A stretch of 64,000 nt of DNA, taken from the NCBI GenBank assembly GCA_035504215.1, contig DATJSI010000036.1, positions 1 through 64,000 of the forward strand, given 5' to 3'. The notes beneath the pieces are model-generated. The model was not told the DNA's origin. It made no database searches and saw nothing but the letters and a program-made list of their open reading frames with translations. The DNA comes from Mycobacteriales bacterium (GTDB taxonomy: Bacteria; Actinomycetota; Actinomycetes; JAFAQI01). The position numbers and the translations under genes were made by a program. Below are positions 22,382-30,262 of the stretch, one piece after another (the stretch's first letter is position 1; the number at the start of each line of letters is the position of its first letter).

Positions 22382-23974
22382 GTGCCGCACCACGCAGCCG
22401 ACAGTCACGCAGCCGACACCTACGCAGCCGACGACGAGCACATCCCCGACGAGCAACCTCCGCGTGATGCATGCGGGGTTTTCGGGGTCTGGGCGCCGGG
22501 CGAAGAGGTTGCCAAGCTCACCTACTACGGGCTCTATGCGCTTCAGCACCGTGGCCAGGAAGCGGCCGGCATGGCGGTCTCCGACGGCACTGCCGTTGTC
22601 GTCTACAAGGACCTCGGCCTGGTCGCCCAGGTGTTCGACGAGCCGATCCTCGGCGCGCTCTCCGGTCATCTCGCGATCGGCCACACCCGCTACTCGACCA
22701 CCGGCTCGTGCACGTGGGAGAACGCGCAGCCGTCGTACCGTCCTTCGCCCGAGGGCGGCGGAATCGCGTTAGGGCACAACGGAAACCTGACGAATACCGC
22801 TGAGCTGGCTGCGCGCCTCGCGGAGGATCAGAACGATGACCGTGGAGACGAGTCACCGAAGGCGACCAGCGACTCGGACCTGATCACCGCGATGCTCGCC
22901 GGGCACTCCGACCTTTCGCTCGAGGCGGCCGCGATGGACGTGCTGCCGCAGCTGCGCGGTGCGTTCTCGCTCGTCTTCATGGACGAGAACACGATCTACG
23001 CCGCGCGGGACCGGCACGGAGTGCGGCCGCTGGTGCTCGGCCGGCTGGAGCGTGGCTGGGTGGTCGCGAGCGAAAGCGCGGCACTGGACATCGTCGGCGC
23101 GTCGTTCGTCCGCGAGGTCGAGCCCGGCGAGCTGGTCGCGGTCGACGAGCACGGGCTGCGCTCGCAGCACTTCGCGGAGGCATCGCCCAAGGGCTGCCTG
23201 TTCGAGTACGTCTATCTCGCCCGTCCCGACACCGCGATCGCCGGGCGATCGGTGCAGGCGACCCGGGTGGAGGTCGGCCGGCGGCTGGCGCAGCAGCACC
23301 CTGCCGATGCCGACCTGGTGATCCCGGTACCCGAGAGCGGGACGCCCGCGGCGGTCGGGTACGCCGAAGCGAGCGGCATCCCCTACGGGATCGGTCTGGT
23401 GAAGAACGCCTACGTCGGCCGGACCTTCATCCAGCCGTCCAACACGATTCGCCAGCTGGGCATCCGGCTGAAGCTCAACCCGTTGCGCGCCACGATCGCC
23501 GGAAAGCGACTGGTCGTGGTCGACGACTCGATCGTGCGCGGCAACACCCAGCGCGCGCTCGTACGGATGCTGCGTGAGGCGGGCGCGCGCGAGGTCCACG
23601 TGCGGATCTCCTCGCCGCCGGTGCAGTGGCCGTGCTTCTACGGGATCGACTTCGCATCCCGGGCCGAGCTGATCGCGAACGGCTTGACCGTCGAGCAGGT
23701 GTGCGCGTCGATCGGGGCGGACTCCCTCGGCTACATCTCGCTGGACGAGCTGGTGTCGGCGACGACGCTGCCGGGCGATCGCCTGTGCACGGCTTGTTTC
23801 ACCGGCGACTACCCGATCGAGCTGCCCGCGCCGGAGCTGCTCGGCAAGCACATGCTCGAAGGCATCTCGCGAGTGGTCGAGAGCGCGCCGACGTTGCACG
23901 AGATCGCTACTGATCCGGCGTACGAGCCGATGCTGCCGGGCGTCGGCGCAGCCGACGCGCTCCAGCGGCCGTAG
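22382..23974 (+). CDS. purF: Amidophosphoribosyltransferase
   Basis: Makes phosphoribosylamine from PRPP and glutamine, the first committed and usually feedback-inhibited step of purine synthesis. From the GTG at 22382 (AAGGAG 8 bases upstream) the 530-aa precursor has a propeptide of 30 residues before Cys31 (RDACGVFGVW), the N-terminal nucleophile exposed by cleavage. The glutaminase domain shows LYALQHRGQEAAG and GHTRYSTTGS; the PRTase domain has LVVVDDSIVRGNTQ. Cysteines in SPKGCLF, VQWPCFYG and LCTACFTGDYP match the [4Fe-4S] ligands of the B. subtilis-type enzyme, so an oxygen-labile cluster is expected. purM follows after 19 bp. Confidence 0.96.
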   Translation: MPHHAADSHAADTYAADDEHIPDEQPPRDACGVFGVWAPGEEVAKLTYYGLYALQHRGQEAAGMAVSDGTAVVVYKDLGLVAQVFDEPILGALSGHLAIGHTRYSTTGSCTWENAQPSYRPSPEGGGIALGHNGNLTNTAELAARLAEDQNDDRGDESPKATSDSDLITAMLAGHSDLSLEAAAMDVLPQLRGAFSLVFMDENTIYAARDRHGVRPLVLGRLERGWVVASESAALDIVGASFVREVEPGELVAVDEHGLRSQHFAEASPKGCLFEYVYLARPDTAIAGRSVQATRVEVGRRLAQQHPADADLVIPVPESGTPAAVGYAEASGIPYGIGLVKNAYVGRTFIQPSNTIRQLGIRLKLNPLRATIAGKRLVVVDDSIVRGNTQRALVRMLREAGAREVHVRISSPPVQWPCFYGIDFASRAELIANGLTVEQVCASIGADSLGYISLDELVSATTLPGDRLCTACFTGDYPIELPAPELLGKHMLEGISRVVESAPTLHEIATDPAYEPMLPGVGAADALQRP

Positions 23975-23993
23975 AGCTGGGGACCACCTCCGC

Positions 23994-25010
23994 ATGACCG
24001 GGGAAGTCGAGGGGTCGGCGACGTACGCCGCGGCCGGCGTCGACATCGCGGCCGGTGATCGTGCGGTCGAGCTGATCAAGTCGCGCCTCACGTCGACCCG
24101 TGCCGAGGTGGTTGGTGGCCTCGGCGGTTTTGCCGGGCTGTTCCGCATCGACGCGGACCGCCTGCTCGCCACGTCGACCGACGGTGTCGGCACGAAGGTC
24201 GCGATCGCCCAGGCGATGGACCGCCACGACACGATCGGGCACGACCTCGTCGGCATGGTGGTCGACGACATCGTCGTGTGCGGCGCCGAGCCGCTGTTCA
24301 TGACCGACTACATCGCCTGCGGCAAGGTGGTGCCGGAGCGGATCGCGGACATCGTCGCGGGCATCGACGCCGGCTGCGCTCTCGCCGGGTGCGCGCTGAT
24401 CGGGGGCGAGACTGCTGAGCACCCGGGCCTGCTCGCCCCGGACGACTACGACCTCGCGGGCGCGGCGACCGGGATGGTGCGCGCGGACGCGCTGCTCGGC
24501 CCCGACCGCGTGCGAGCGGGTGACGTCGTCATCGCGATGGGCTCGAGCGGGCTGCATGCCAACGGCTATTCCCTCGCGCGGCACGTGCTGCTGGTCGTGA
24601 GCAAGCTCTCGCTCGACTCGACCGCGGATCTCGGCGAAGCGCTCGGCGACGTGCTGCTCACACCGACCCGGATCTACGCCAAGGACTGCTTGGCGCTTGC
24701 GGTCACGGTCGAGGTTCACGCGTTCGCGCACGTCACCGGCGGCGGGCTGACCGCGAACCTGCAGCGCGTTCTGCCGCCTGACTCGGCTGCCGTGATCGAC
24801 CGTACGACGTGGACCCCGGGGCCGATCTTCGATCTGATTGCCGACCGCGGCAACGTGAGCGCGGAGGAGATGGAGCGCACCTTCAACCTCGGGGTGGGGA
24901 TGGTGGCCGTCGTACCCGCTGCGGCGGCCTCGACCGCGCTCGACCTGCTGGCCGCTCGCGGCGTCCCCGCCTGGGTGGCCGGCGAGATCCGCCCGGCCCC
25001 CCGTTCGTGA
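23994..25010 (+). CDS. purM: Phosphoribosylformylglycinamidine cyclo-ligase (AIR synthetase)
   Basis: Closes the imidazole ring, FGAM plus ATP to AIR. The 338-aa protein starts MTGEVEGSATYAAAGVDIAA and has the family motifs STDGVGTKVAIA, GHDLVGMVVDDIVVCGAEPL, ALIGGETAEHPG and MGSSGLHANGYSLAR. Length is normal. Its last codons (CGT TCG TGA) form the left end of a copy of the dispersed repeat, so the stop codon belongs to the repeat. The C-terminal Pro-Arg-Ser may therefore be acquired rather than ancestral. Confidence 0.97.
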   Translation: MTGEVEGSATYAAAGVDIAAGDRAVELIKSRLTSTRAEVVGGLGGFAGLFRIDADRLLATSTDGVGTKVAIAQAMDRHDTIGHDLVGMVVDDIVVCGAEPLFMTDYIACGKVVPERIADIVAGIDAGCALAGCALIGGETAEHPGLLAPDDYDLAGAATGMVRADALLGPDRVRAGDVVIAMGSSGLHANGYSLARHVLLVVSKLSLDSTADLGEALGDVLLTPTRIYAKDCLALAVTVEVHAFAHVTGGGLTANLQRVLPPDSAAVIDRTTWTPGPIFDLIADRGNVSAEEMERTFNLGVGMVAVVPAAAASTALDLLAARGVPAWVAGEIRPAPRS

Positions 25011-25024
25011 TCAAGATCACCGAA
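25004..25024. repeat. Mini-copy of the dispersed repeat overlapping the purM stop
   Basis: TTCGTGATC (25004-25012) and GATCACCGAA (25015-25024) are the outer ends of the dispersed repeat joined across AA, with one unpaired C. It is as if the interior of a full copy had been lost. The TGA of purM (25008-25010) lies inside it. Confidence 0.65.
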
Positions 25025-25088
25025 GCGGAGGGGCGGTGGCCTGTGGATGACGCCGTCGTCGCGGAGGCGGTCCCGGCATGCTCGCCCG

Positions 25089-25990
25089 ATGACCTCCCGC
25101 GCGATCCCCCGGCAACTTGTCTCGGCACCCTTCACGACCGCCCAGGCGGCGGCATTCGGGGTATCCCGCTCCGCGCTTCGAAGCGCCTCCTGGCGGCACA
25201 TCTTCCGAGACGTGTGGGCGCACACCGCACTTGCCGACACGCGTGCGACGAGGCTCGCGGCCGTTCGGATCGTGCTGCCTGACGATGTGTTCCTCTGCGG
25301 CCTGACCGCCGCCTGGATCTACGACGTCGACGTGCAAGATCGCCGAAACGAGCGCATCTGGATCGGGTGTCGTACGTCGCACCGGTTGCGCACCGTCCGG
25401 GGTGCCTCACCCGAGAGATCACGGTCGAGGACAGCGATCTGATCGGGCTCGACGGCGTACTGATCACCTCGCCGTTGCGCACCGCCTTCGACTGTGCGCG
25501 CTGGCTCTCGTTGGTAGAGGCGGTCGTGGTCGTCGACGCACTTTCGCACCGAGCGGCGATCACCACCGACGAGCTAGCCGGGTACCGCGCCGACCACCGA
25601 GGGCTCCGTGGGGTACGTCGGGTTGACGACGTGCTCGAGCTCGTCGATCCGCTGAGCGAGTCCGCGATGGAGACGCGAGTGCGGGTGCTGATGGTGAGGA
25701 GCGGGCTACCGAAGCCGACCTCTCAGCTCGAGATCCGGGACCGCGACGGCCGGCTGGTCGGGCGGGCCGATTTCGGGTACAAGGAGCAGCGGCTGCTCGT
25801 GGAGTACGACGGCGCGTTCCATTGGGAGCAGCGCCGGGCCGATGACCGGCGGCGGGATGCCATGCGGGCCCTCGGCTGGACCGTGATCGTGCTCAGCGCC
25901 GACGACTACTACCTGACCCCGGAAGCGACCGTCGCCCGGATCGGCCGGGCACTCGCGGCCCGTAGCACCCGCCTCGAGGCCTCCGCCTAG
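25089..25990 (+). pseudogene. Frameshifted AbiEi-like/DUF559 endonuclease-like gene
   Basis: Two reading frames together make one protein of about 300 aa. Frame 1 (from the ATG at 25089) gives an AbiEi-like N-terminus (FTTAQAAAFGVSRSALRSAS, then CGLTAAWIYDVDVQDRRNER and IWIGCRTSHRLRTVRG). Frame 2 continues CLTREITVEDSDLIGLDGVL, LRTAFDCARWLSLVEAVVVV and a C-terminal DUF559/Vsr-like domain (GRADFGYKEQRLLVEYDGAF with the acidic residues kept). The switch is at the run GGGG (25399-25402); one extra G would restore a single frame. It is either a recent pseudogene or a sequencing error in a G run. Intact relatives are common solitary actinobacterial genes, sometimes annotated as type IV toxin-antitoxin antitoxins. 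Confidence 0.75.
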
Positions 25991-26002
25991 CGCGCCGCCC
26001 GT

Positions 26003-26293
26003 TCACCGAGAGGCGTTGTCCGCGTCGGCCTCGTCTTCGTCATCGTCCGCGTAGGCGGCGTACGGTTCGTCGTCGTCCGTGTCGTCGTCGTCCGCTTGGT
26101 CTGCGCTCTCGTCGTCGTGCTCGTCAGCGTCGCCGGCCCAGCTGTGGTTGGTGCTCGACGGCGGGTAGGTGCTGGCGCCGGCGCGCTCGGCGGCGAGCTC
26201 CTCCTGGAGACGGTCGAGGTCGGTGCCGCCGCTGGAGTACTTCAGCTGGCGGGCAACCTTCGTCTGCTTGGCCTTGGCCCGGCCGCGCCCCAT
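26003..26293 (-). CDS. DUF3073 family protein
   Basis: Small conserved actinobacterial protein of unknown function, 96 aa. The basic N-terminus MGRGRAKAKQTKVARQLKYS is the family hallmark and is followed by TDLDRLQEELAAER; the C-terminal half is almost entirely Asp, Glu, Ala and Tyr and must be disordered. GAGGGGG lies upstream of the ATG. It sits between the frameshifted gene and vdh; in Streptomyces I recall the same position between purM and vdh. The charge split (basic head, acidic tail) suggests nucleic acid or protein binding, but that is only a guess. Confidence 0.88.
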   Translation of the reverse strand: MGRGRAKAKQTKVARQLKYSSGGTDLDRLQEELAAERAGASTYPPSSTNHSWAGDADEHDDESADQADDDDTDDDEPYAAYADDDEDEADADNASR

Positions 26294-26355
26294 GTGGCTC
26301 GACCCCCTCGTGCCCCGGGGCCGACCCGGTGCGTTTCGGACGTATTCGACTAGGA

Positions 26356-26377
26356 GGATCCGGCGTGGCCGGAATCC
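26356..26377 (-). terminator. Hairpin after vdh, possible terminator
   Basis: GGATCCGGC and GCCGGAATCC pair around GTG with one bulged base, 23 bp past the vdh stop in the direction of transcription. No T tract is evident. It would separate vdh from the DUF3073 gene. Confidence 0.4.
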
Positions 26378-26399
26378 CCTTCAGGATAACGCGACCGAG

Positions 26400-27470
26400 C
26401 TACCGGGTGGGAAGCCAGACCCGGCGCAGCGCGCCGATCTGCTCCATCCTGCGCTCGGCCAGCCGGTCGGCGGCCACCGACGGCGGGACGCCTTCGGCGT
26501 CGGCGAGGGAGAAGATCCGCAGCGTGGTGTCGTAGATCTCGGTCGCCTTCGAGCGCGCTCGCGCCTCGATGTAGCCCTCGATCTCGTCCGCGACCTGGAT
26601 CAGGCCACCGGAGTTGACCACGTAGTCGGGCGCGTAGAGCACGCCACGCTCGTCGAGCAGCTTCTCGATCCCTGGGTGGGCGAGCTGGTTGTTGGCCGCC
26701 CCGCAGACGATCCGCGCGGACAGCCGCGGAACGCTCTCATCCGACAGAGCCGCACCTAGCGCGCAGGGCGCGTAAACGTCCATCTGCTCGTCGATCAGCG
26801 CATCGGGTGCGACCGCGTCGACCTCGGGGTGCAACAACCGGACCCGGTCCACGGCGTCCTGCGCGACGTCGGCGACGACGACCTCCGCGCCGTCCTCGAG
26901 CAGGTGCTCGACGAGGTAGTGGCCGACCTTGCCCACCCCCGAAATCCCGACCCGGCGGCCGCGGAGCGTCGCGACACCCCAGGCGACCTGCGCCGCGGCG
27001 CGCATCCCCTGGAAAACGCCGTACGCCGTGAGGATCGAGGAGTCGCCGGCGCCGCCGTGGGCCGGCGAGCGGCCGGTCACGAACGAGCACTCCCGGGCGA
27101 TGACGTCCATGTCCTCGACGTAGGTGCCGACATCGCACGCGGTGTAGTAGCGCCCGCCGACCGCCTGGACGAACCGGCCGTACGCGCGCAGCAGCGCCTC
27201 GGTCTTGTCGGTGGCCGGGTCGCCGATGATGACCGCCTTGCCGCCGCCGAGGTCGAGCCCGGCGCACGCCGCCTTGTAGGCCATCGCCTTCGACAGGTTG
27301 AGAACGTCGGCGAGCGCGTCGTCCTCACTGTCGTACGGGTAGAACCGGGTGCCTCCCAGCGCGGGCCCGAGGGCGGTCGAGTAGATGGCGATGATGGCGC
27401 GCAGACCGCTCGCAGGGTCGTTGCAGAACACGACCTGCTCGTGCGACGCGCCGAGCTCGAAGACGCTCAC
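26400..27470 (-). CDS. vdh: Valine (branched-chain amino acid) dehydrogenase
   Basis: NAD-dependent oxidative deamination of valine, leucine or isoleucine to the 2-oxo acids, in the cytosol. The 356-aa protein of the Glu/Leu/Phe/Val dehydrogenase family shows the catalytic-lysine region [20 protein letters not shown], the Rossmann motif [18 protein letters not shown] and [15 protein letters not shown]. Start is a GTG at 27470. Length and gene context (next to DUF3073 and a bldC-linked gene) match Streptomyces Vdh; leucine dehydrogenase is the close alternative. The fused E1 enzyme at 30263 could consume the oxo acids it makes. Confidence 0.9.
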   Translation of the reverse strand: MSVFELGASHEQVVFCNDPASGLRAIIAIYSTALGPALGGTRFYPYDSEDDALADVLNLSKAMAYKAACAGLDLGGGKAVIIGDPATDKTEALLRAYGRFVQAVGGRYYTACDVGTYVEDMDVIARECSFVTGRSPAHGGAGDSSILTAYGVFQGMRAAAQVAWGVATLRGRRVGISGVGKVGHYLVEHLLEDGAEVVVADVAQDAVDRVRLLHPEVDAVAPDALIDEQMDVYAPCALGAALSDESVPRLSARIVCGAANNQLAHPGIEKLLDERGVLYAPDYVVNSGGLIQVADEIEGYIEARARSKATEIYDTTLRIFSLADAEGVPPSVAADRLAERRMEQIGALRRVWLPTR

Positions 27471-27524
27471 ACCCGCAGGTTAGACCCGCCCACCACGGCA
27501 CGGTTCGCGTGACAGGATGAACCC

Positions 27525-28385
27525 GTGCTGGGGTACGCCGCGCATCTTCGGGTCTACGAGCCGATGTCGGGGCTCTCCGACGCGGAGCGCGCGCGCTGGC
27601 AGGAGTACGTCAGCCACGGCGACGTTCCCAGCCGCCCGCTGCAGATGGCCCGCGAGCACGAGGTCGCGCTGTCCGCCGTACTGGCGGTGCCACCGCGGCT
27701 CGACCTGTCCGTCGGTGTCGACCATGCTTACGTACGCCAGGTCGACGGCCTGACCTACGTGTGCCCGTGGCGGCTGCAGCTGCGGGCCTGGGACGCGCTG
27801 GACAGCTTCCGCTCGCAGCTTCCCGATGAGTTGCGCGACGCGTTCTTCCCGCCCGCGCTGACCGCCGAGGCAGACCTCGCCCGCGAGGCGTGGCTGGCCC
27901 GTCACCCCGAGCTCAAGGCCGGCATCATCACCTCCACCTGGCAGGTGCCGGTGGCCTGGTTCACGGTGTTCGAGGCTTCCGAGCGACGGCTCGTGCTCGG
28001 CGACCGGCGGGCCGTCCGCGATCCGCGGCAGGTCGGCCTCGACCGCACGTTGATCTACCTCACCCAGATGTCCCGGGCCCGCCGCCGGGTTGCGCAGGCG
28101 TTGCGGATCGTGCGGCGCGTGTTCGACGAGGGCCCGGCCACCTCCGCGATCGAAGACGTCGGGCGCTGGCTCGAGGACTTCCACCCGCACTCGCTGGTCG
28201 AGCTCGACTACGGCGGGCTGGTGCATTTGTTCGACGACGAGGCGCTGTCCGCCGACACGTCGGTCGCCGAGGTCAACGAGTCGCTGGAACGCCTCGCGGC
28301 GGGTGACGTCCGCGCCGCCGGCGAGTGCTACGAGCGGGTGGTCGGGCGCTGGCGCGCGGTCGCCGCCCTCGAACACGCCAACTAA
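27525..28385 (+). CDS. Conserved actinobacterial protein linked to bldC
   Basis: A 286-aa soluble protein of unknown function, starting at a GTG (VLGYAAHLRVYEPMSGLSDA). It has no signal peptide or membrane helix, is rich in Arg, Leu and Trp, and has a long helical C-terminal half (SRARRRVAQALRIVRRVFDE, then ADTSVAEVNESLERLAAGDV). No catalytic motif was recognised. It is divergent from vdh across 54 bp and lies directly upstream of bldC, an order I recall from Streptomyces (vdh, this gene, bldC). The conserved linkage hints at a link to development or housekeeping, but nothing in the sequence defines a job. Confidence 0.8.
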   Translation: MLGYAAHLRVYEPMSGLSDAERARWQEYVSHGDVPSRPLQMAREHEVALSAVLAVPPRLDLSVGVDHAYVRQVDGLTYVCPWRLQLRAWDALDSFRSQLPDELRDAFFPPALTAEADLAREAWLARHPELKAGIITSTWQVPVAWFTVFEASERRLVLGDRRAVRDPRQVGLDRTLIYLTQMSRARRRVAQALRIVRRVFDEGPATSAIEDVGRWLEDFHPHSLVELDYGGLVHLFDDEALSADTSVAEVNESLERLAAGDVRAAGECYERVVGRWRAVAALEHAN

Positions 28386-28484
28386 AACCCGCCCGCCGGC
28401 CCGCTCCGCCAACCGGCCGTGTGCGCCATACGGCGGACGGATGAACGGTCGATGGACCGGGTGCCGCGCCAAAAAGGATGAAAT

Positions 28485-28548
28485 CGGACAGAGCGGGGGA
28501 CTTTCGTCGGTCCAAAGATGGTTCGGATGGGCCATACCGGACAGAACG
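28485..28548. promoter_or_regulatory. Direct repeats upstream of bldC
   Basis: CGGACAGAGCG (28485-28495) and CGGACAGAACG (28538-28548) are near-identical 11-mers in the same orientation. A second related pair, GCCATACGGCGGAC (28425-28438) and GCCATACCGGAC (28531-28542), overlaps it. BldC is known to bind direct repeats, so autoregulation is possible, but these do not match a site I can name. Confidence 0.3.
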
Positions 28549-28574
28549 CTGAATCTGCACTATGGACCCTGATC

Positions 28575-28590
28575 GACCGTGCAAACGGTC
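28575..28590. promoter_or_regulatory. Inverted repeat in the bldC leader
   Basis: GACCGT (28575-28580) and ACGGTC (28585-28590) form a perfect 6-bp inverted repeat around GCAA, 18 bases before the bldC start. It may be a small RNA hairpin near the ribosome binding site or an operator half-site pair. Confidence 0.3.
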
Positions 28591-28608
28591 ACCACGACGG
28601 GAGTCCTG

Positions 28609-28812
28609 ATGAGCACTCGCACCGCCGATGCCGAGCCGTTGCTCACCCCCGCCGAGGTTGCCACGATGTTCCGGGTCGACCCGAAAACGGTCACCCGCTG
28701 GGCCAAGGCCGGCAAGTTGACCTCGATCCGGACGCTGGGGGGACACCGTCGCTACCGCGAGTCGGAGGTTCGCTCGCTGCTCGCGGGTGTCCCGCAGCAG
28801 CGCGCCACCTGA
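28609..28812 (+). CDS. bldC: MerR-like DNA-binding protein BldC
   Basis: Small winged-helix DNA-binding protein that in Streptomyces controls the onset of development by co-operative binding to direct repeats. The 67-aa protein is one MerR-type domain, with PLLTPAEVATMFRVDPKTVT followed by TLGGHRRYRESEVRSLLAGV, and is nearly identical to S. coelicolor BldC as I remember it. The ATG at 28609 is preceded by CGGGAG; an in-frame start 30 bp earlier would add residues not seen in BldC. There is no effector domain. Its presence does not prove sporulation, since non-sporulating actinobacteria also carry it. Confidence 0.95.
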   Translation: MSTRTADAEPLLTPAEVATMFRVDPKTVTRWAKAGKLTSIRTLGGHRRYRESEVRSLLAGVPQQRAT

Positions 28813-28835
28813 TCCGCCACTTCCCCCTTCCCCGC

Positions 28836-28852
28836 GCCGGCTGATCGCCGGC
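28836..28852 (+). terminator. Hairpin after bldC, weak terminator candidate
   Basis: GCCGGC (28836-28841) is repeated at 28847-28852 and, being self-complementary, forms a 6-bp stem around TGATC. It lies 24 bp after the bldC stop; no T tract follows. Confidence 0.3.
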
Positions 28853-28905
28853 CACGCCGCGTTGCCCTCGCCGGCCGCGGGCGCTTCCGCACGTACTCTC
28901 GACGG

Positions 28906-30117
28906 ATGGACCTGCGCCAGTCCGACAAGCTGCAAGGGGTCGCCTACGACGTCCGCGGGCCGCTGCTCGACGAGGCCGCGCGGATGGAGGACGAGGGCCA
29001 CCGCATCCTCAAGCTGAACATCGGCAACCCGGCGCCGTTCGGTTTCGAGGCGCCCGACGACATCCTGCACGCGGTGGCGCACAACCTGCCCACCGCGCAG
29101 GGCTACAGCGAGTCCAAAGGCCTGTTCTCGGCCCGGACCGCGGTCGAGCAGTACTACCAGCTCAACGGGCTCGAGTCGGTCGGCGTCGAGGACATCTATC
29201 TCGGCAACGGGGTCAGCGAGCTGATCTCGATGACGCTGCAGGCGTTGCTGAACGACGGCGACGAGGTGCTCATCCCCGCGCCGGACTACCCGCTGTGGAC
29301 CGCGGTCACGAGCCTGTGCGGCGGCCGGGCGGTGCACTACCGCTGTGACGAGCAGGCCGACTGGCTGCCCGATCTCGACGACCTGGCCGCGAAGGTCAGT
29401 GACCGCACCCGCGCGCTCGTCGTGATCAACCCCAACAACCCGACCGGTGCCGTGTACCCGCGGCCGATGCTCGAGTCGCTGGTCGAGTTCGCGCGCCAGC
29501 ACGATCTCGTCGTCCTCTCGGATGAGATCTACGACAAGATCCTGTACGACGACGCGAGCCATACCGTGCTCGCATCGCTCGCGCCGGACGTCTTCTGCCT
29601 CACGTTCAGTGGGCTGTCGAAGTCCTATCGGGTCGCCGGCTTCCGGGCCGGCTGGGTGGTCGTCAGCGGCCCGAAGCAGCACGCGCAGAGCTACATCAGC
29701 GGGCTGAACATCCTCGCGAACATGCGACTGTGCCCGAACGTGCCGTCGCAGCACGCGATCCAGACCGCGCTCGGCGGCTACCAGAGCATCAACGACCTGG
29801 TGCTGCCGGGCGGTCGGTTGCTCGCACAGCGCGACACCGCCTGGGAGCTGCTCAACGCGATTCCCGGTGTCAGCTGCACGAAGCCGAAGGGTGCGCTCTA
29901 CGTCTTCCCGCGCCTCGACCCGGCGGTCCACCCGATCGCTGACGACGAGCGGATGGCGCTCGACCTGCTGCGCGCGGAGAAGATCCTGGTCACCCACGGC
30001 CGGGGGTTCAACTGGCCCGAGCCGGATCACCTGAGGATCGTGACGCTGCCCTCGGTCGAGCTGCTCGAGGACGCGATCGGGCGGTTTGCCCGGTTCCTCG
30101 GCGGTTACCAGCAGTAG
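28906..30117 (+). CDS. PLP-dependent aminotransferase (AlaA-like)
   Basis: Class I/II aminotransferase of 403 aa, likely alanine- or glutamate-pyruvate-type. It shows LNIGNPAPFGFEAPDDILHA near the N-terminus, YSESKGLFSARTAVEQYY, the NPNNPTGAVYPRP motif, and the PLP Schiff-base lysine K239 in FSGLSKSYRVAGFRAGW. The N-terminus MDLRQSDKLQGVAYDVRGPL is like that of E. coli AlaA, which uses pyruvate and glutamate. It is soluble, stands alone as a transcript, and converges on the E1 gene. It sits in a stretch rich in amino-acid catabolism genes. Confidence 0.88.
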   Translation: MDLRQSDKLQGVAYDVRGPLLDEAARMEDEGHRILKLNIGNPAPFGFEAPDDILHAVAHNLPTAQGYSESKGLFSARTAVEQYYQLNGLESVGVEDIYLGNGVSELISMTLQALLNDGDEVLIPAPDYPLWTAVTSLCGGRAVHYRCDEQADWLPDLDDLAAKVSDRTRALVVINPNNPTGAVYPRPMLESLVEFARQHDLVVLSDEIYDKILYDDASHTVLASLAPDVFCLTFSGLSKSYRVAGFRAGWVVVSGPKQHAQSYISGLNILANMRLCPNVPSQHAIQTALGGYQSINDLVLPGGRLLAQRDTAWELLNAIPGVSCTKPKGALYVFPRLDPAVHPIADDERMALDLLRAEKILVTHGRGFNWPEPDHLRIVTLPSVELLEDAIGRFARFLGGYQQ

Positions 30118-30150
30118 CGCCGGCGCGTGATCCGTTCGCGTAACTAGCCG

Positions 30151-30230
30151 TTGATCTTCGCCTTCTGCACCACAGGTTTCGGTGTGTTTGCGCGACCCGC
30201 CGTTGAACCGGTCACGAGGGCGAAGATCAA
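30151..30230. repeat. Long-spaced inverted repeat between convergent genes
   Basis: TTGATCTTCGCC (30151-30162) is perfectly complementary to GGCGAAGATCAA (30219-30230), with 56 bases between. It occupies the gap between the convergent aminotransferase and E1 genes, so it could be a bidirectional terminator, although the loop is long. The AAGATCAA core resembles the dispersed repeat, but the flanks do not. Confidence 0.5.
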
Positions 30231-30262
30231 GACACTTCTAAGCCACGCGCGCCGCGGCCGGG

